A stretch of DNA of 18,633 nt from an uncultured Lachnospiraceae bacterium. Its GTDB lineage: Bacteria; Bacillota; Clostridia; Lachnospirales; Lachnospiraceae. This document shows, in pieces, positions 7,346 through 14,238 of the stretch. Made by a program: the position numbers and the translations under genes. Position 1 is the stretch's first letter. Each line of letters starts with the position of its first letter. The stretch covers positions 1-18,633 of the forward strand of contig CAJTXP010000062.1 of assembly GCA_910583615.1 (NCBI GenBank). The letters are read 5' to 3'. Under the pieces are notes generated by a model, which was given only the letters and a program-made list of their open reading frames with translations, did no database searches and was not told the DNA's origin.

Positions 7346-8464
7346 TCAGGAGCGGCTTCCAGCCTTGTAATTATATACTGGAGTTAATAATTTCCGAATT
7401 TCGGCGGTGTCCTGGATCAGAGCGGAGATGGAGTGGATATCCCGGTAGGCAAAGGGCGCCTCATCCAGCGTATCCCTGCTGACGCAGGTACAGTAGATCC
7501 CTTTCATCTCGGACCGGAACCGGGAGAGGGTGAAACGCTTCGCCACGTCTTCCCGCTTCATAATCCTTCCGGAGCCGTGGGGCGCGGAGCAGTTCCACTC
7601 CGGGTTCCCTTTTCCTTCCGCCAGAAGGATGCCGTCCCGCATATTGGCGGGGATCAGGAGCCGTTCCCCCTTTTCGGCCGAGACGGCCCCTTTTCGCAGC
7701 AGGTATCCGTCCTCCTGCCGCGCCACATAGTTATGGGGACAGGAAAAGACATCCGTCGGCTTCCATTTCATATAGCTGCATAAGGTCTCCAGGATCGCCA
7801 GCCGGTTCCAGGCCGCATAGTCCTGTACGATCTCCAGATCGTGGAGATAGTCCGAAAGAAGCGTTCCCTCCAGCCAGATCATGGGCCAGGGCGCCTGGAT
7901 TCTCCGGGTCTTCAGTTCCTTTTGTCCCAGGCGGAGATAGTGTTCCGCCATTTCCTTTCCCAGTCTCCGGCTTCCTGAGTGGATCGTCAGATAGTAAACG
8001 CCTTCCTCATCCCGGTCGATCTCGATGAAATGGTTGCCGCCGCCCAGCGTTCCCATGCTGAGGACAGTCTTGTCAAGCTGGATATGTTCGATGCATTCCA
8101 GCGTTTCATAGGGAAAATCCTCTCCCCGGCGGTGGGGTGTACGGCGGATGGACATGCCGCCGGGAATGTGCTCCCGGATGACCGCGTCCAGCCGCTGGTA
8201 TTCTGTCTTTTTTGTGCCCAGGACTGCGCAGGTCATGCCGCATCCGATGTCGATGCCCACGAGGGCAGGGAGCAGCCGGTCCCGGAACGTCATGGTGAGC
8301 CCGATGGGGCCGGTCTTTCCCGGGTGTACGTCCGGCATGACGCGGATGCGGCTGCCCTCGGCGCACGGATGGCCGCAGAGCATCTGCACCTGTGCCAGGG
8401 CATACTGGTCGATGGAATCTGTGAATATGGCCGCAGAAGTGTAAGTGCCGTGTATTTCTATCAT
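7346..8464 (-). CDS. RtcB-family RNA-splicing ligase (short form)
   Basis: RtcB enzymes join RNA 2',3'-cyclic-phosphate or 3'-phosphate ends to 5'-OH ends, using GTP and Mn2+. This 372-residue form is shorter than E. coli RtcB (408). The metal and guanylation residues line up: D72 and C75 in GIDIGCGM, H145 in LGGGNHF, H162 in HSGSR, H244 in CPHNY, and the likely guanylated H296 in PHGSGR (canonical HGAGR). The PDVHPGK motif is at 45-50. The ATG at 8464 has AAAGGG five bases upstream; an upstream in-frame start at 8509 has no support. It is the first full-size gene of the leftward operon and may repair RNA cut by stress or toxins. Some RtcB-like proteins may have other functions. Confidence 0.9.
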   Translation of the reverse strand: MIEIHGTYTSAAIFTDSIDQYALAQVQMLCGHPCAEGSRIRVMPDVHPGKTGPIGLTMTFRDRLLPALVGIDIGCGMTCAVLGTKKTEYQRLDAVIREHIPGGMSIRRTPHRRGEDFPYETLECIEHIQLDKTVLSMGTLGGGNHFIEIDRDEEGVYYLTIHSGSRRLGKEMAEHYLRLGQKELKTRRIQAPWPMIWLEGTLLSDYLHDLEIVQDYAAWNRLAILETLCSYMKWKPTDVFSCPHNYVARQEDGYLLRKGAVSAEKGERLLIPANMRDGILLAEGKGNPEWNCSAPHGSGRIMKREDVAKRFTLSRFRSEMKGIYCTCVSRDTLDEAPFAYRDIHSISALIQDTAEIRKLLTPVYNYKAGSRS

Positions 8465-8567
8465 GAAAACCCTTTCTGTATAGCGGGGTCCGCCCGTTTT
8501 TGGGCGCAAAAATACCCCTGCATGGACGCAGAGGCACCATGAAAAAGAACGGCTCTTTTTTATGCGT

Positions 8568-8614
8568 AGATTGTCTGAACGATCGAAAGGTTTAGATCAA
8601 CGGACGGACAATCT
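8568..8614 (-). promoter_or_regulatory. inverted repeat in the rtcB leader
   Basis: On the leftward transcript AGATTGTC (8614-8607) lies in the last codons of the leader ORF. Its exact complement GACAATCT (8575-8568) lies after the ORF's stop, with a 31-base loop. A ribosome finishing the leader would break this stem, an arrangement typical of translation-linked attenuation. It is based on complementarity only. Confidence 0.4.
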
Positions 8615-8672
8615 GACCTCTGCGGAAATGAAAAGCTGCAGTTTTGTTTGAATACTGGTTAACGTGCGTCAT
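8592..8672 (-). CDS. 26-residue leader peptide ORF upstream of rtcB
   Basis: The ORF starts MTHVNQYSNK and ends IVRPLI. It is preceded by a near-perfect AGAAAGGAGG ribosome site six bases before the ATG, stronger than that of rtcB itself. It lies within the roughly 250-base leader between the consensus promoter (8718-8746) and rtcB. It has no run of a single amino acid of the classical attenuator kind. It may be a regulatory leader peptide or a small functional peptide. Its 3' end pairs with downstream sequence at 8568-8575. Confidence 0.5.
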   Translation of the reverse strand: MTHVNQYSNKTAAFHFRRGQIVRPLI

Positions 8673-8717
8673 GATTGTCCTCCTTTCTTAAATCAGGTCA
8701 ATGTGTTTCCAGAATGT

Positions 8718-8746
8718 AGTATAAAACTCCGGCGGCGGAATGTCAA
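8718..8746 (-). promoter_or_regulatory. consensus promoter of the leader-rtcB-moxR-VWA operon
   Basis: On the - strand, TTGACA (8746-8741), 17 bases and TATACT (8723-8718) form a near-consensus vegetative promoter. The start would be near 8711, giving a leader of about 250 bases before rtcB. It is divergent from the + promoter at 8791-8819. Confidence 0.88.
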
Positions 8747-8760
8747 GGATTTTTGCGTCG

Positions 8761-8786
8761 GAAATTCAGGGTTGAAATTCAGGGTT
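8761..8786. repeat. 13-bp tandem repeat between divergent promoters
   Basis: GAAATTCAGGGTT occurs twice exactly, head to tail (8761-8773 and 8774-8786). It lies just upstream of both -35 boxes, about 14 bases from the leftward one and 4 from the rightward one. This is a good position for a shared operator. Confidence 0.7.
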
Positions 8787-8790
8787 ACGG

Positions 8791-8819
8791 TTGAGACCAG
8801 GATTCTTTTCTGGTATACT
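8791..8819 (+). promoter_or_regulatory. promoter of the 64-residue gene and nnrE
   Basis: TTGAGA (8791-8796), 17 bases and TATACT (8814-8819). The spacing is ideal and the -10 box is the same as in the divergent rtcB-operon promoter. Confidence 0.82.
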
Positions 8820-8890
8820 GAACATGATGATTGAGGACTTGGCCTGATCCAGCGGGCGAAAGGGTCCCATTTCGAAAGAAGGCTTTGGAA

Positions 8891-9085
8891 ATGAAACTGG
8901 AAGACCGGATAAAATATGCAAAACGTGCACTGGACGGCACGGCGTTGGGAGACAGAGACACCATATGCGCCATGGTGGGCGGCATGGTTTCGCTCTATGC
9001 AGACGACGCCCCGCAGGAGTGGTTAAACTATATGGAATATCCGGAAGATTCGGAATTTATGGATCATGGAAGCAGGAAGAGCTGA
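8891..9085 (+). CDS. 64-residue protein of unknown function
   Basis: A small acidic protein beginning MKLEDRIKYAKRALDG and ending MDHGSRKS. The ATG at 8891 has AAGAAGG eight bases upstream; a longer TTG-initiated frame from 8831 has no ribosome site. It follows a good promoter and lies 22 bases before nnrE, so the two are probably co-transcribed. It has no membrane segment and no family that I recognise. Residues 1-20 could form a charged helix. Confidence 0.65.
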   Translation: MKLEDRIKYAKRALDGTALGDRDTICAMVGGMVSLYADDAPQEWLNYMEYPEDSEFMDHGSRKS

Positions 9086-9107
9086 GGGCAGAAGGAGGAG
9101 AACGATC

Positions 9108-9788
9108 ATGTGCATACTGGCATCCACATCACAGATGAAGGAACTGGACCGGACCGCTATCGAAGACTGGAAGATTTCGTCTCTTTGGCTTATGGAGCGC
9201 GCGGCGGGGGCCGTTGCGGACAGGGTGGCGCGGCTGACCCCAAAAGACGCTTTGGGGAAACGGATTGCGGTTTTCTGCGGACCGGGGAATAACGGCGGCG
9301 ATGGGATCGCGGCAGCAGGGATTCTGCTGAAAGAAGGGTATGAGGTCCGCGTGTATCTGGTGGGAAACCGGGAAAAGATGACGCCGGATTCCCGAGCCAT
9401 GGAGCAGAAGCTGCAGGAGGCGGGAGGCAGGCTGGAAGCTTATGCACCCACGCAGCCGCCGCAGCAGGAATGGACCCGAAGCAGCTCCTGCATCATAGAC
9501 GCATTGTTCGGCGTGGGGCTTAAGCGGCCCATAACAGGAGACTTTTTATCGGCGGTCCGTCAGATGAACGAGGCAGAGTGCCCGGTGGTTTCCTGCGATA
9601 TTCCGTCGGGAATCGACGGAGATACAGGAGCAGTTCTTGGAGAGGCGGTCCGCGCGGACTGGACCGTAACCTTTACCTGTTCCAAATACGGGCTGGGGCA
9701 GGGAGGTGGAAAGGAATACGCGGGAACGGTGGAGGTGGCGCCCATCGGCATTCCGGAGGAATTGATCCGGGAGTTTTTCGCACGGTAA
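9108..9788 (+). CDS. nnrE: NAD(P)H-hydrate epimerase (YjeF N-terminal domain)
   Basis: It interconverts the R and S epimers of damaged NAD(P)H hydrate (NAD(P)HX) so that the S-specific dehydratase can repair it. The 226-residue Rossmann-like protein has the YjeF_N motifs GPGNNGGDG (58-66) and DALFGVGL (131-138), the catalytic-region D164 in CDIPSGIDGDTG, and a conserved FTCSKYGLGQG stretch. In many bacteria this domain is fused to the dehydratase NnrD. Here it stands alone and no dehydratase is in the window. The start at 9108 is set by AAGGAGG at the right distance; the frame is open further upstream but overlaps the preceding gene. Confidence 0.9.
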   Translation: MCILASTSQMKELDRTAIEDWKISSLWLMERAAGAVADRVARLTPKDALGKRIAVFCGPGNNGGDGIAAAGILLKEGYEVRVYLVGNREKMTPDSRAMEQKLQEAGGRLEAYAPTQPPQQEWTRSSSCIIDALFGVGLKRPITGDFLSAVRQMNEAECPVVSCDIPSGIDGDTGAVLGEAVRADWTVTFTCSKYGLGQGGGKEYAGTVEVAPIGIPEELIREFFAR

Positions 9789-9850
9789 TTGCAGCGGCTG
9801 TCCGCAGCATTTGACAGCTGCCAAATTTTGCTGAACTTTGAATCTCCCTC

Positions 9851-9879
9851 TTTACAGGGACGTCCTGCGGGAGTATAAT
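9851..9879 (+). promoter_or_regulatory. promoter of the FMN riboswitch-ribU operon
   Basis: TTTACA (9851-9856), 17 bases and TATAAT (9874-9879) place the start near 9886, about 50 bases ahead of the riboswitch. Confidence 0.87.
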
Positions 9880-9935
9880 AGACTACGGCAGAGAAATGTA
9901 ACTGCAATCACTTCGTTCATAACTGAATACCGAAA

Positions 9936-10061
9936 GTCTTTGTGGCAGGGTGAAAGTCCCTACCGATGGTATAGTCCATGACCCGCGGAAGCGGCTGATC
10001 CGGTGACCTTTTGGAAAAAGGAATTCCGGAACCGACGGTTACAGTCCGGATGAGAAAAGAC
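9936..10061 (+). ncRNA. FMN riboswitch (RFN element)
   Basis: The conserved RFN blocks are present in order: GGCAGGGTGAAAGTCCC near 9944, TACCGATGG, a GCTGATCCGGTGA block near 9995, ATTCCGGAACCGACGGTT near 10023, and AGTCCGGATGAGA ending near 10055. P1 closes by pairing GTCTTT (9936-9941) with AAAGAC (10056-10061). It controls the riboflavin transporter gene downstream: FMN binding should stabilise P1 and allow the terminator at 10080-10105 to form, lowering expression. Confidence 0.95.
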
Positions 10062-10079
10062 ATTTTCTGCAAAATGCGC

Positions 10080-10105
10080 CCGGAGACCATGTCTTCGGTT
10101 TTTTT
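10080..10105 (+). terminator. riboswitch-controlled terminator
   Basis: CCGGAGAC (10080-10087) pairs with GTCTTCGG (10091-10098) around a CAT loop, with one G-U pair, and is followed by T7. ATGTCTT (10089-10095) can instead pair with AAGACAT (10057-10063), which includes the 3' side of riboswitch P1. The antiterminator and P1 are therefore mutually exclusive. Confidence 0.85.
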
Positions 10106-10205
10106 GTGCCCCGGCGGCGTCTGCAGGGCCTTTCCGCGGCACAAAATATTCCGAACGGACATGGAAGACGGCGTGAACTTTTATTTTCTGGAAGGAGGAT
10201 TCAGG

Positions 10206-10868
10206 ATGAATCGAACAAATGAAACAATGGATTCTGCATGGGAACCATCAGGAGGGGCGAACCATGCCGCCCGCGCGCAGGTGAGAATGATTGCTTTTGT
10301 AGGACTTATGGGAGCCGTCAGTACGGTGCTTATGCTTTTCCGCTTTCCGCTTCCGTTCCTGCCGCCGTTTATGTCCTTTGACCTGTCCGGGGTCATGGAG
10401 ATTATGGGCGGATACCTGTTTGGACCGGTGGGCGCGTTTTTTGTAATCATTGTAAAAATTCTGCTGCAGCTCATCGTACAGGGAAGCCTGTCTTTCGGGA
10501 CCGGAGAGGTCCAGGGACTGATCTTAAGCTGCGCCTATGTCATGCCGGCCATTGCTATTTATCACTGGAAAAAGTCGAAGAAGACGGCGATCGTCGGTAT
10601 GGCGGTGAGTACGGTCACGGTGTCAATGACGGCGGTGTTCACCAATCTGTATATGATCATTCCCTTCTACGCCAGTCTGGCAGGGATGACGATGGACGAC
10701 ATTGTCGCCATGTGTACGGCGGTGAATCCGGCCATGAAGGACGCGGCGACCATGGTGCTCCTGGGCATTCTGCCGTTCAACCTGATCAAATACGGCGCGA
10801 CCTCGCTGGTTACATTCTTTGTCTATAAAAGATTAAGCAAAGTGATCCGGGGGATCATCAACAGCTGA
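10206..10868 (+). CDS. ribU: riboflavin ECF transporter substrate-binding protein RibU
   Basis: The membrane S-component that binds riboflavin and works with the shared ECF energizing module (EcfA/A'/T), which is not encoded here. The 220-residue protein has an N-terminal soluble tail (1-26) and then about six hydrophobic segments. It carries RibU-like FPLPFLPPFMSFDLSGVMEI (47-66), then GPVGAFFVIIVKILLQL and GTGEVQGLILSCAYVMPAIAIY. AGGAGG lies seven bases before the ATG at 10206; the open frame extends upstream but only through the riboswitch. The FMN riboswitch and terminator give feedback control by the end product. It is co-transcribed with the split-barrel protein 17 bases downstream. Confidence 0.93.
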   Translation: MNRTNETMDSAWEPSGGANHAARAQVRMIAFVGLMGAVSTVLMLFRFPLPFLPPFMSFDLSGVMEIMGGYLFGPVGAFFVIIVKILLQLIVQGSLSFGTGEVQGLILSCAYVMPAIAIYHWKKSKKTAIVGMAVSTVTVSMTAVFTNLYMIIPFYASLAGMTMDDIVAMCTAVNPAMKDAATMVLLGILPFNLIKYGATSLVTFFVYKRLSKVIRGIINS

Positions 10869-10885
10869 CAAAAAGGAGAGACAGG

Positions 10886-11371
10886 ATGAAATTTACATTG
10901 AACAAGGGAATTACTTATCAGGAAGCGGTGGACCGCATGTTTGAGATGCTTGGAGACAGCAAAATCATGGCGCTGGCCTCCAGCGTCAATGATTACGTGA
11001 TGGTACGCAATGTAAGCTGCCTGTTTTATGACGAGAAGATCTGGTTTAAGACAGATAAGAATTTCCGGAAGACAAAACAGCTTCTGACGAATCCCCAGGT
11101 GGCGGTCTGCTGGAGCGGCGTACAGGTAGAGGGAACCGCCAGGAACATGGGGCTGGTGGCGGAGGAGCCCGGACAGCGCTTTGCGGAGGGCTATAAAAAG
11201 CACCTGTGGGAGAGTTACAATAAATACAGCCATGAGGATGCGGAGATTCTCATCGAGATTTCCCCGAAATACGTGGAGATCTGGGATACCAGCGACGACG
11301 GATATGCGTTCCAGCTCTTTCTGGATTTTGAGAAAAAGAGCGTGGAAGTGAAGCAGTACGACGAACGGTAA
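10886..11371 (+). CDS. pyridoxamine 5'-phosphate oxidase-family FMN-binding split-barrel protein
   Basis: A 161-residue soluble protein with the fold pattern of small flavin-binding oxidoreductases. It begins with an N-terminal helix (YQEAVDRMFEMLGDSK), then strands IMALASSV, YVMVRNVSCLFYD and KIWFKTDKNFRKTKQL, then NPQVAVCWSGVQVEGTARNMG. The last is the family's usual substrate and flavin region. AAAAGGAGAG precedes the ATG. It sits in the same riboflavin-controlled operon as ribU, which supports FMN as ligand. The substrate is unknown; relatives bind FMN, F420 or haem. Confidence 0.85.
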   Translation: MKFTLNKGITYQEAVDRMFEMLGDSKIMALASSVNDYVMVRNVSCLFYDEKIWFKTDKNFRKTKQLLTNPQVAVCWSGVQVEGTARNMGLVAEEPGQRFAEGYKKHLWESYNKYSHEDAEILIEISPKYVEIWDTSDDGYAFQLFLDFEKKSVEVKQYDER

Positions 11372-11419
11372 GACCATCGCTTCTAAATTTGTAAGGAAAA
11401 CATATATAGAAACCGGCGC

Positions 11420-11446
11420 GTGCCCGTGGCAGAAGTCCACGGGCAC
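11420..11446. other. 10-bp perfect hairpin between convergent genes
   Basis: GTGCCCGTGG and CCACGGGCAC form a G+C-rich stem with a seven-base loop. Neither side has a proper T-run, so it is not a canonical intrinsic terminator. Its place between two convergent genes (ends at 11371 and 11454) suggests a role in 3'-end formation for both. Confidence 0.5.
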
Positions 11447-11453
11447 GGTGTCG

Positions 11454-12950
11454 TTACGGATGTTTTAACAGCAGATACTGTCCGTTGTCCGCCAGAATCT
11501 CACATTCCGCCAGCGCCGCGTGATCCTGAAGAAACGGGATGGAGAGGATCAGAAGGCATTCGCCGTCATCCTGAAGGAACGCTTCGGCGCCGCCGTCAAG
11601 ACAGTCGAGGCGGCCTTCCATAAGGGCCAGCAGCCGCATATTCTGTTCCCAGCCGTCCGTGTTGGCATAGAGAAAGGGATCGTAGGCGTCCAGATAGACG
11701 CGCATGCCTGCAAGCTCGCCGTCCCGGTCGAACTGCTCCATGACAAAGGTCTGCAGGGCGTTGGAACGGGCGCCGCGCACATTGTCCGTATAGTTATCCC
11801 ATATAAACAGGAAGGTTCCCGCGCCGGCAGTCAGAAGACAGAGAGACAGAAGCCATGCGGGGGCTTTGTCCGCCTTCAGGAATGCGGACAGGAAGACCGC
11901 GGCCAGCAGGCAGAGAGGGACGATGCACGGATAGACGTACCACATGAGCTTGGTGGATACGAGGGAAAATCCCAGCAGCGGGACAAAGAGCCACAGCAGG
12001 ATTCCGGTCAGGTCGGCAGCCGGCAGAGGCGTTCCCTGCTTACGCAGAGGGCGGATCCACACATACAGGATGCCCATAAGGACGATCAGCGTCAGAAAGC
12101 CGTAGATCAGGTCAAAATTCCAGAAAATGGAGGTCAGATAAAAGGTGAACGGAAATCCGTGCCCTTCCAGCCCGCCGGAAGCGGTCCGTCCGGCGAGATC
12201 TGCTTCATACATGCTGCGAAAGAAAGCCGTGCCGTCATACTGGTACCGAAGGCAGGCCCACAGCAGGATCGGCAGAAGGGACGAGAGAAGAAATCCCGCC
12301 CATACCCGGGGCCGCATCCGTTTCAGTTCTCCGGTCAGCAGAAGGAACAGGCCTCCTGCGGCGGCAATCATTCCCGCGTGGAAGCTTTTAGTCAGAAAAG
12401 CCAGAGAAAAACAAAGGCCGCATACGTAGAGCCATTGCTGGTTTTCCCGGATCTTCAGCATGGCCAGCATGGCCAGCGTGAAAAGAAGCAGATACAGGCT
12501 GTCCGCATCCCCGGCCCGGGCCAGATGCGCTTTGAAAGGAAAATAGTTGGCAGCCAGAAACGCCATGGTCAAAAGCGAGGCGGCCCGTCCATAGCGTCTG
12601 GCGAAAAGTCCTGTGAATACAGAGGTCAGGACGTAGGAGAGGGCAGAGAAAAAGCGAAGTCCCATTGCCGTATAGCCGAACAGGGAAAATCCGGCGGCAA
12701 CCGTCAGAAAGGACAGGGACGGCTTCACATTCCAGTAGTCGGCCTCTCCGGCAAAGGTATTGACGAGATAATTGCCGCTTTGTATCATCTCATAAGCGGA
12801 GATGCCGTGGCGCGCTTCGTCCCAGGAGTCGATGGCGCCGATACCCAGACACCGGAAGCACAGAAAGACAGTCAGGGCAGTCAGAAGCAGAAACCAGATC
12901 CAGTAAAACCGTTCGATCAGCCCCCAGATAGTTTGATAAAATCGTTTCAT
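11454..12950 (-). CDS. membrane GT-C glycosyltransferase of the ArnT/PMT_2 type
   Basis: A 498-residue polytopic membrane protein that probably moves a sugar from a polyprenyl-phosphate donor to a surface acceptor outside the membrane. The first hydrophobic helix (about 15-33) is followed by the extracytoplasmic loop SWDEARHG (42-49), with the acidic pair D44/E45 expected of GT-C enzymes, and then a WNVKPSL segment (73-79) typical of ArnT/PMT_2 relatives. About ten further hydrophobic segments follow, and a soluble tail of roughly 100 residues. AAAGGAGAA precedes the ATG at 12950. It lies 61 bases after the GNAT gene on the same strand and is likely co-transcribed. The sugar and acceptor cannot be told from sequence. 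Confidence 0.85.
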   Translation of the reverse strand: MKRFYQTIWGLIERFYWIWFLLLTALTVFLCFRCLGIGAIDSWDEARHGISAYEMIQSGNYLVNTFAGEADYWNVKPSLSFLTVAAGFSLFGYTAMGLRFFSALSYVLTSVFTGLFARRYGRAASLLTMAFLAANYFPFKAHLARAGDADSLYLLLFTLAMLAMLKIRENQQWLYVCGLCFSLAFLTKSFHAGMIAAAGGLFLLLTGELKRMRPRVWAGFLLSSLLPILLWACLRYQYDGTAFFRSMYEADLAGRTASGGLEGHGFPFTFYLTSIFWNFDLIYGFLTLIVLMGILYVWIRPLRKQGTPLPAADLTGILLWLFVPLLGFSLVSTKLMWYVYPCIVPLCLLAAVFLSAFLKADKAPAWLLSLCLLTAGAGTFLFIWDNYTDNVRGARSNALQTFVMEQFDRDGELAGMRVYLDAYDPFLYANTDGWEQNMRLLALMEGRLDCLDGGAEAFLQDDGECLLILSIPFLQDHAALAECEILADNGQYLLLKHP

Positions 12951-13011
12951 TCATGTTCTCCTTTCTGCTTTCATACAAACCGGCCGGCAGCCGCGCTGCC
13001 TTCGGCGCCCG

Positions 13012-13512
13012 CTACAGAGGACGCTTCATATATATGGACGTATCCATGGGACTGTCATTGTAACTTTCGATTTCGTAAAAACCGAAGCTTTTGTACATCT
13101 GTATGGCGCTCTGCAGAAAGGGGAGCGTGTCCAGCAGGATATACGCATATCCGATTTCTTTTGCATCCTTTAAGATCTGTTCCACCAGCCGGAATCCGAT
13201 CTTTTTTCCGCGGAACGAAGGCCTGACGTACAGGCGCTTCATCTCACAGTTCCTGCTGTCAATCTTCCGCAGCCCGATACAGCCCGCAGGTTCGCCGCCG
13301 CAGTAAGCGAGATACAGCCTTCCGTCCGGCAGGCCGTATTTGGCTTCCAGATGGTTCAGCTCCTCGTCATAGTGCTGGATGTCAAGATATTGCTGAATGG
13401 AAGGGTCGCCTGCAGCCAGCATCCTGGTGTATTCTGAAAATAAAACTCTTACCGTATCAGGCCGGTTGAAGGCGGGAAGAATCTGTAGATCCATCTCTTT
13501 TTTCTCGAACAT
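13012..13512 (-). CDS. GNAT-family N-acetyltransferase
   Basis: A 166-residue soluble acetyltransferase. The acetyl-CoA-binding motif A is MKRLYVRPSFRGKKIGFRL, with the pyrophosphate loop RGKKIG at 101-106. SAIQMYKSFGFYEIE (135-149) is the typical C-terminal motif B. The acceptor is unknown. AGAAAGGA lies upstream of the ATG at 13512; an internal ATG (codon 7) is an alternative start. The promoter is the TTGACT/GATAAT pair at 13579-13607. The glycosyltransferase gene follows 61 bases later. Confidence 0.9.
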   Translation of the reverse strand: MFEKKEMDLQILPAFNRPDTVRVLFSEYTRMLAAGDPSIQQYLDIQHYDEELNHLEAKYGLPDGRLYLAYCGGEPAGCIGLRKIDSRNCEMKRLYVRPSFRGKKIGFRLVEQILKDAKEIGYAYILLDTLPFLQSAIQMYKSFGFYEIESYNDSPMDTSIYMKRPL

Positions 13513-13578
13513 GTGTTTGGAATTCCTTTCTGTGATTTCAAGTGAAGTTATTTGACCGGTAAAAGGGAAATCAGAGCG

Positions 13579-13607
13579 ATTATCGTATGGTTTCTGGAAT
13601 CAGTCAA
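13579..13607 (-). promoter_or_regulatory. promoter of the GNAT-glycosyltransferase pair
   Basis: On the - strand TTGACT (13607-13602), 17 bases and GATAAT (13584-13579). The -35 box overlaps the last codons of arr, so arr and this unit are separately promoted neighbours. Confidence 0.78.
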
Positions 13608-14013
13608 TTGCTTTTATCCCCTGTTCTGATAATTTCCTGAGATTTTCCAGCATTTGATTCAATATTTCAGGAGAATGCCCTTCCCATTTGATTACCTCAG
13701 CCACAATCTTCAGAGGGTATTCCGACCTGTACGATTTTGTTGGATTTCCTGGAAATTTTTTGTCTGTCACATTCGGGTCATCTTCAAAATCGCCTGTTGG
13801 CTCGACCACATAGAGCCGTTCCCTGCCTTCTCCCTCCGCCAGTTCCGCTCCCCAGATTGCCGCATCCAAAGTCCCCGCAAAGTAAACATATCTGGATTTC
13901 CGATCGTCATGATAATTCTTTTTCTTTCCGGTAACGATCAAATCGCCTGTTTTCAAATCTGCTCTTGTCCCATGGAAAAAAGAGCCCCGGCTGAATACTG
14001 TTTTTTCGTTCAT
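13600..14013 (-). CDS. arr: rifamycin NAD+ ADP-ribosyltransferase
   Basis: It transfers ADP-ribose from NAD+ to a hydroxyl of rifampicin, inactivating the antibiotic in the cytosol. The length (137 residues) and sequence match the Arr family end to end: FFHGTRADLKTGDLIVTG, YVYFAGTLDAAIWGAELA, LYVVEPTGDFEDDPNVTDKK, FPGNPTKSYR and IVAEVIKWEGHSPE. The active-site H14, Y44 and D79 correspond with a constant offset of five to H19, Y49 and D84 of mycobacterial Arr, as I recall its numbering. AAGGAG lies eight bases before the ATG. No promoter is obvious upstream. The gene sits beside degraded genes and no mobile element is visible, so it may be either a long-resident chromosomal gene or acquired. 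Confidence 0.95.
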   Translation of the reverse strand: MNEKTVFSRGSFFHGTRADLKTGDLIVTGKKKNYHDDRKSRYVYFAGTLDAAIWGAELAEGEGRERLYVVEPTGDFEDDPNVTDKKFPGNPTKSYRSEYPLKIVAEVIKWEGHSPEILNQMLENLRKLSEQGIKAID

Positions 14014-14238
14014 CTGTTTTTCTCCTTAAGGAATTTGTTAATCAGTGACATGTTTATTTGTGATATTGAATAAAATCCTCTTTCGTAAAAGTGGGCAGAT
14101 ACCTGTATTCGTGTTCCTGCTAACACTCAACGACAGGGTAAGACAGATTTTTAAATCCGCCCCTTGTATTTATGGTTATCTGTCCTTCCCTGGTTTTCAG
14201 GCAGTCATCTACATTGATTTCATTTGAGAGACATCCAT
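14014..14238. other. gene-poor stretch upstream of arr
   Basis: No convincing gene lies here. On the - strand a short open stretch near 14050-14110 reads like protein (YRYLPTFTKEDFIQYHK) but has stops on both sides. It is probably a decayed remnant. No consensus promoter for arr was found. Confidence 0.3.

Noticed and set aside
8462..8524. 20-codon ORF (starting MQGYF) overlapping the rtcB start
   Set aside because: No ribosome site precedes its ATG, unlike the 26-codon leader ORF upstream; chance frame.
9793..9840. Possible terminator after nnrE
   Set aside because: The stem (GCAG...CTGTC with GACAG-CTGC) needs a three-base bulge and the tail is only CAAATTTT; too weak to call.
11520..13226. 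568-codon open frame on the + strand
   Set aside because: It lies antisense to the glycosyltransferase and GNAT genes, which have clear family motifs and ribosome sites. Its own composition (Gln, Gly, Lys, Arg repeats) is typical of an antisense shadow in G+C-rich coding DNA.
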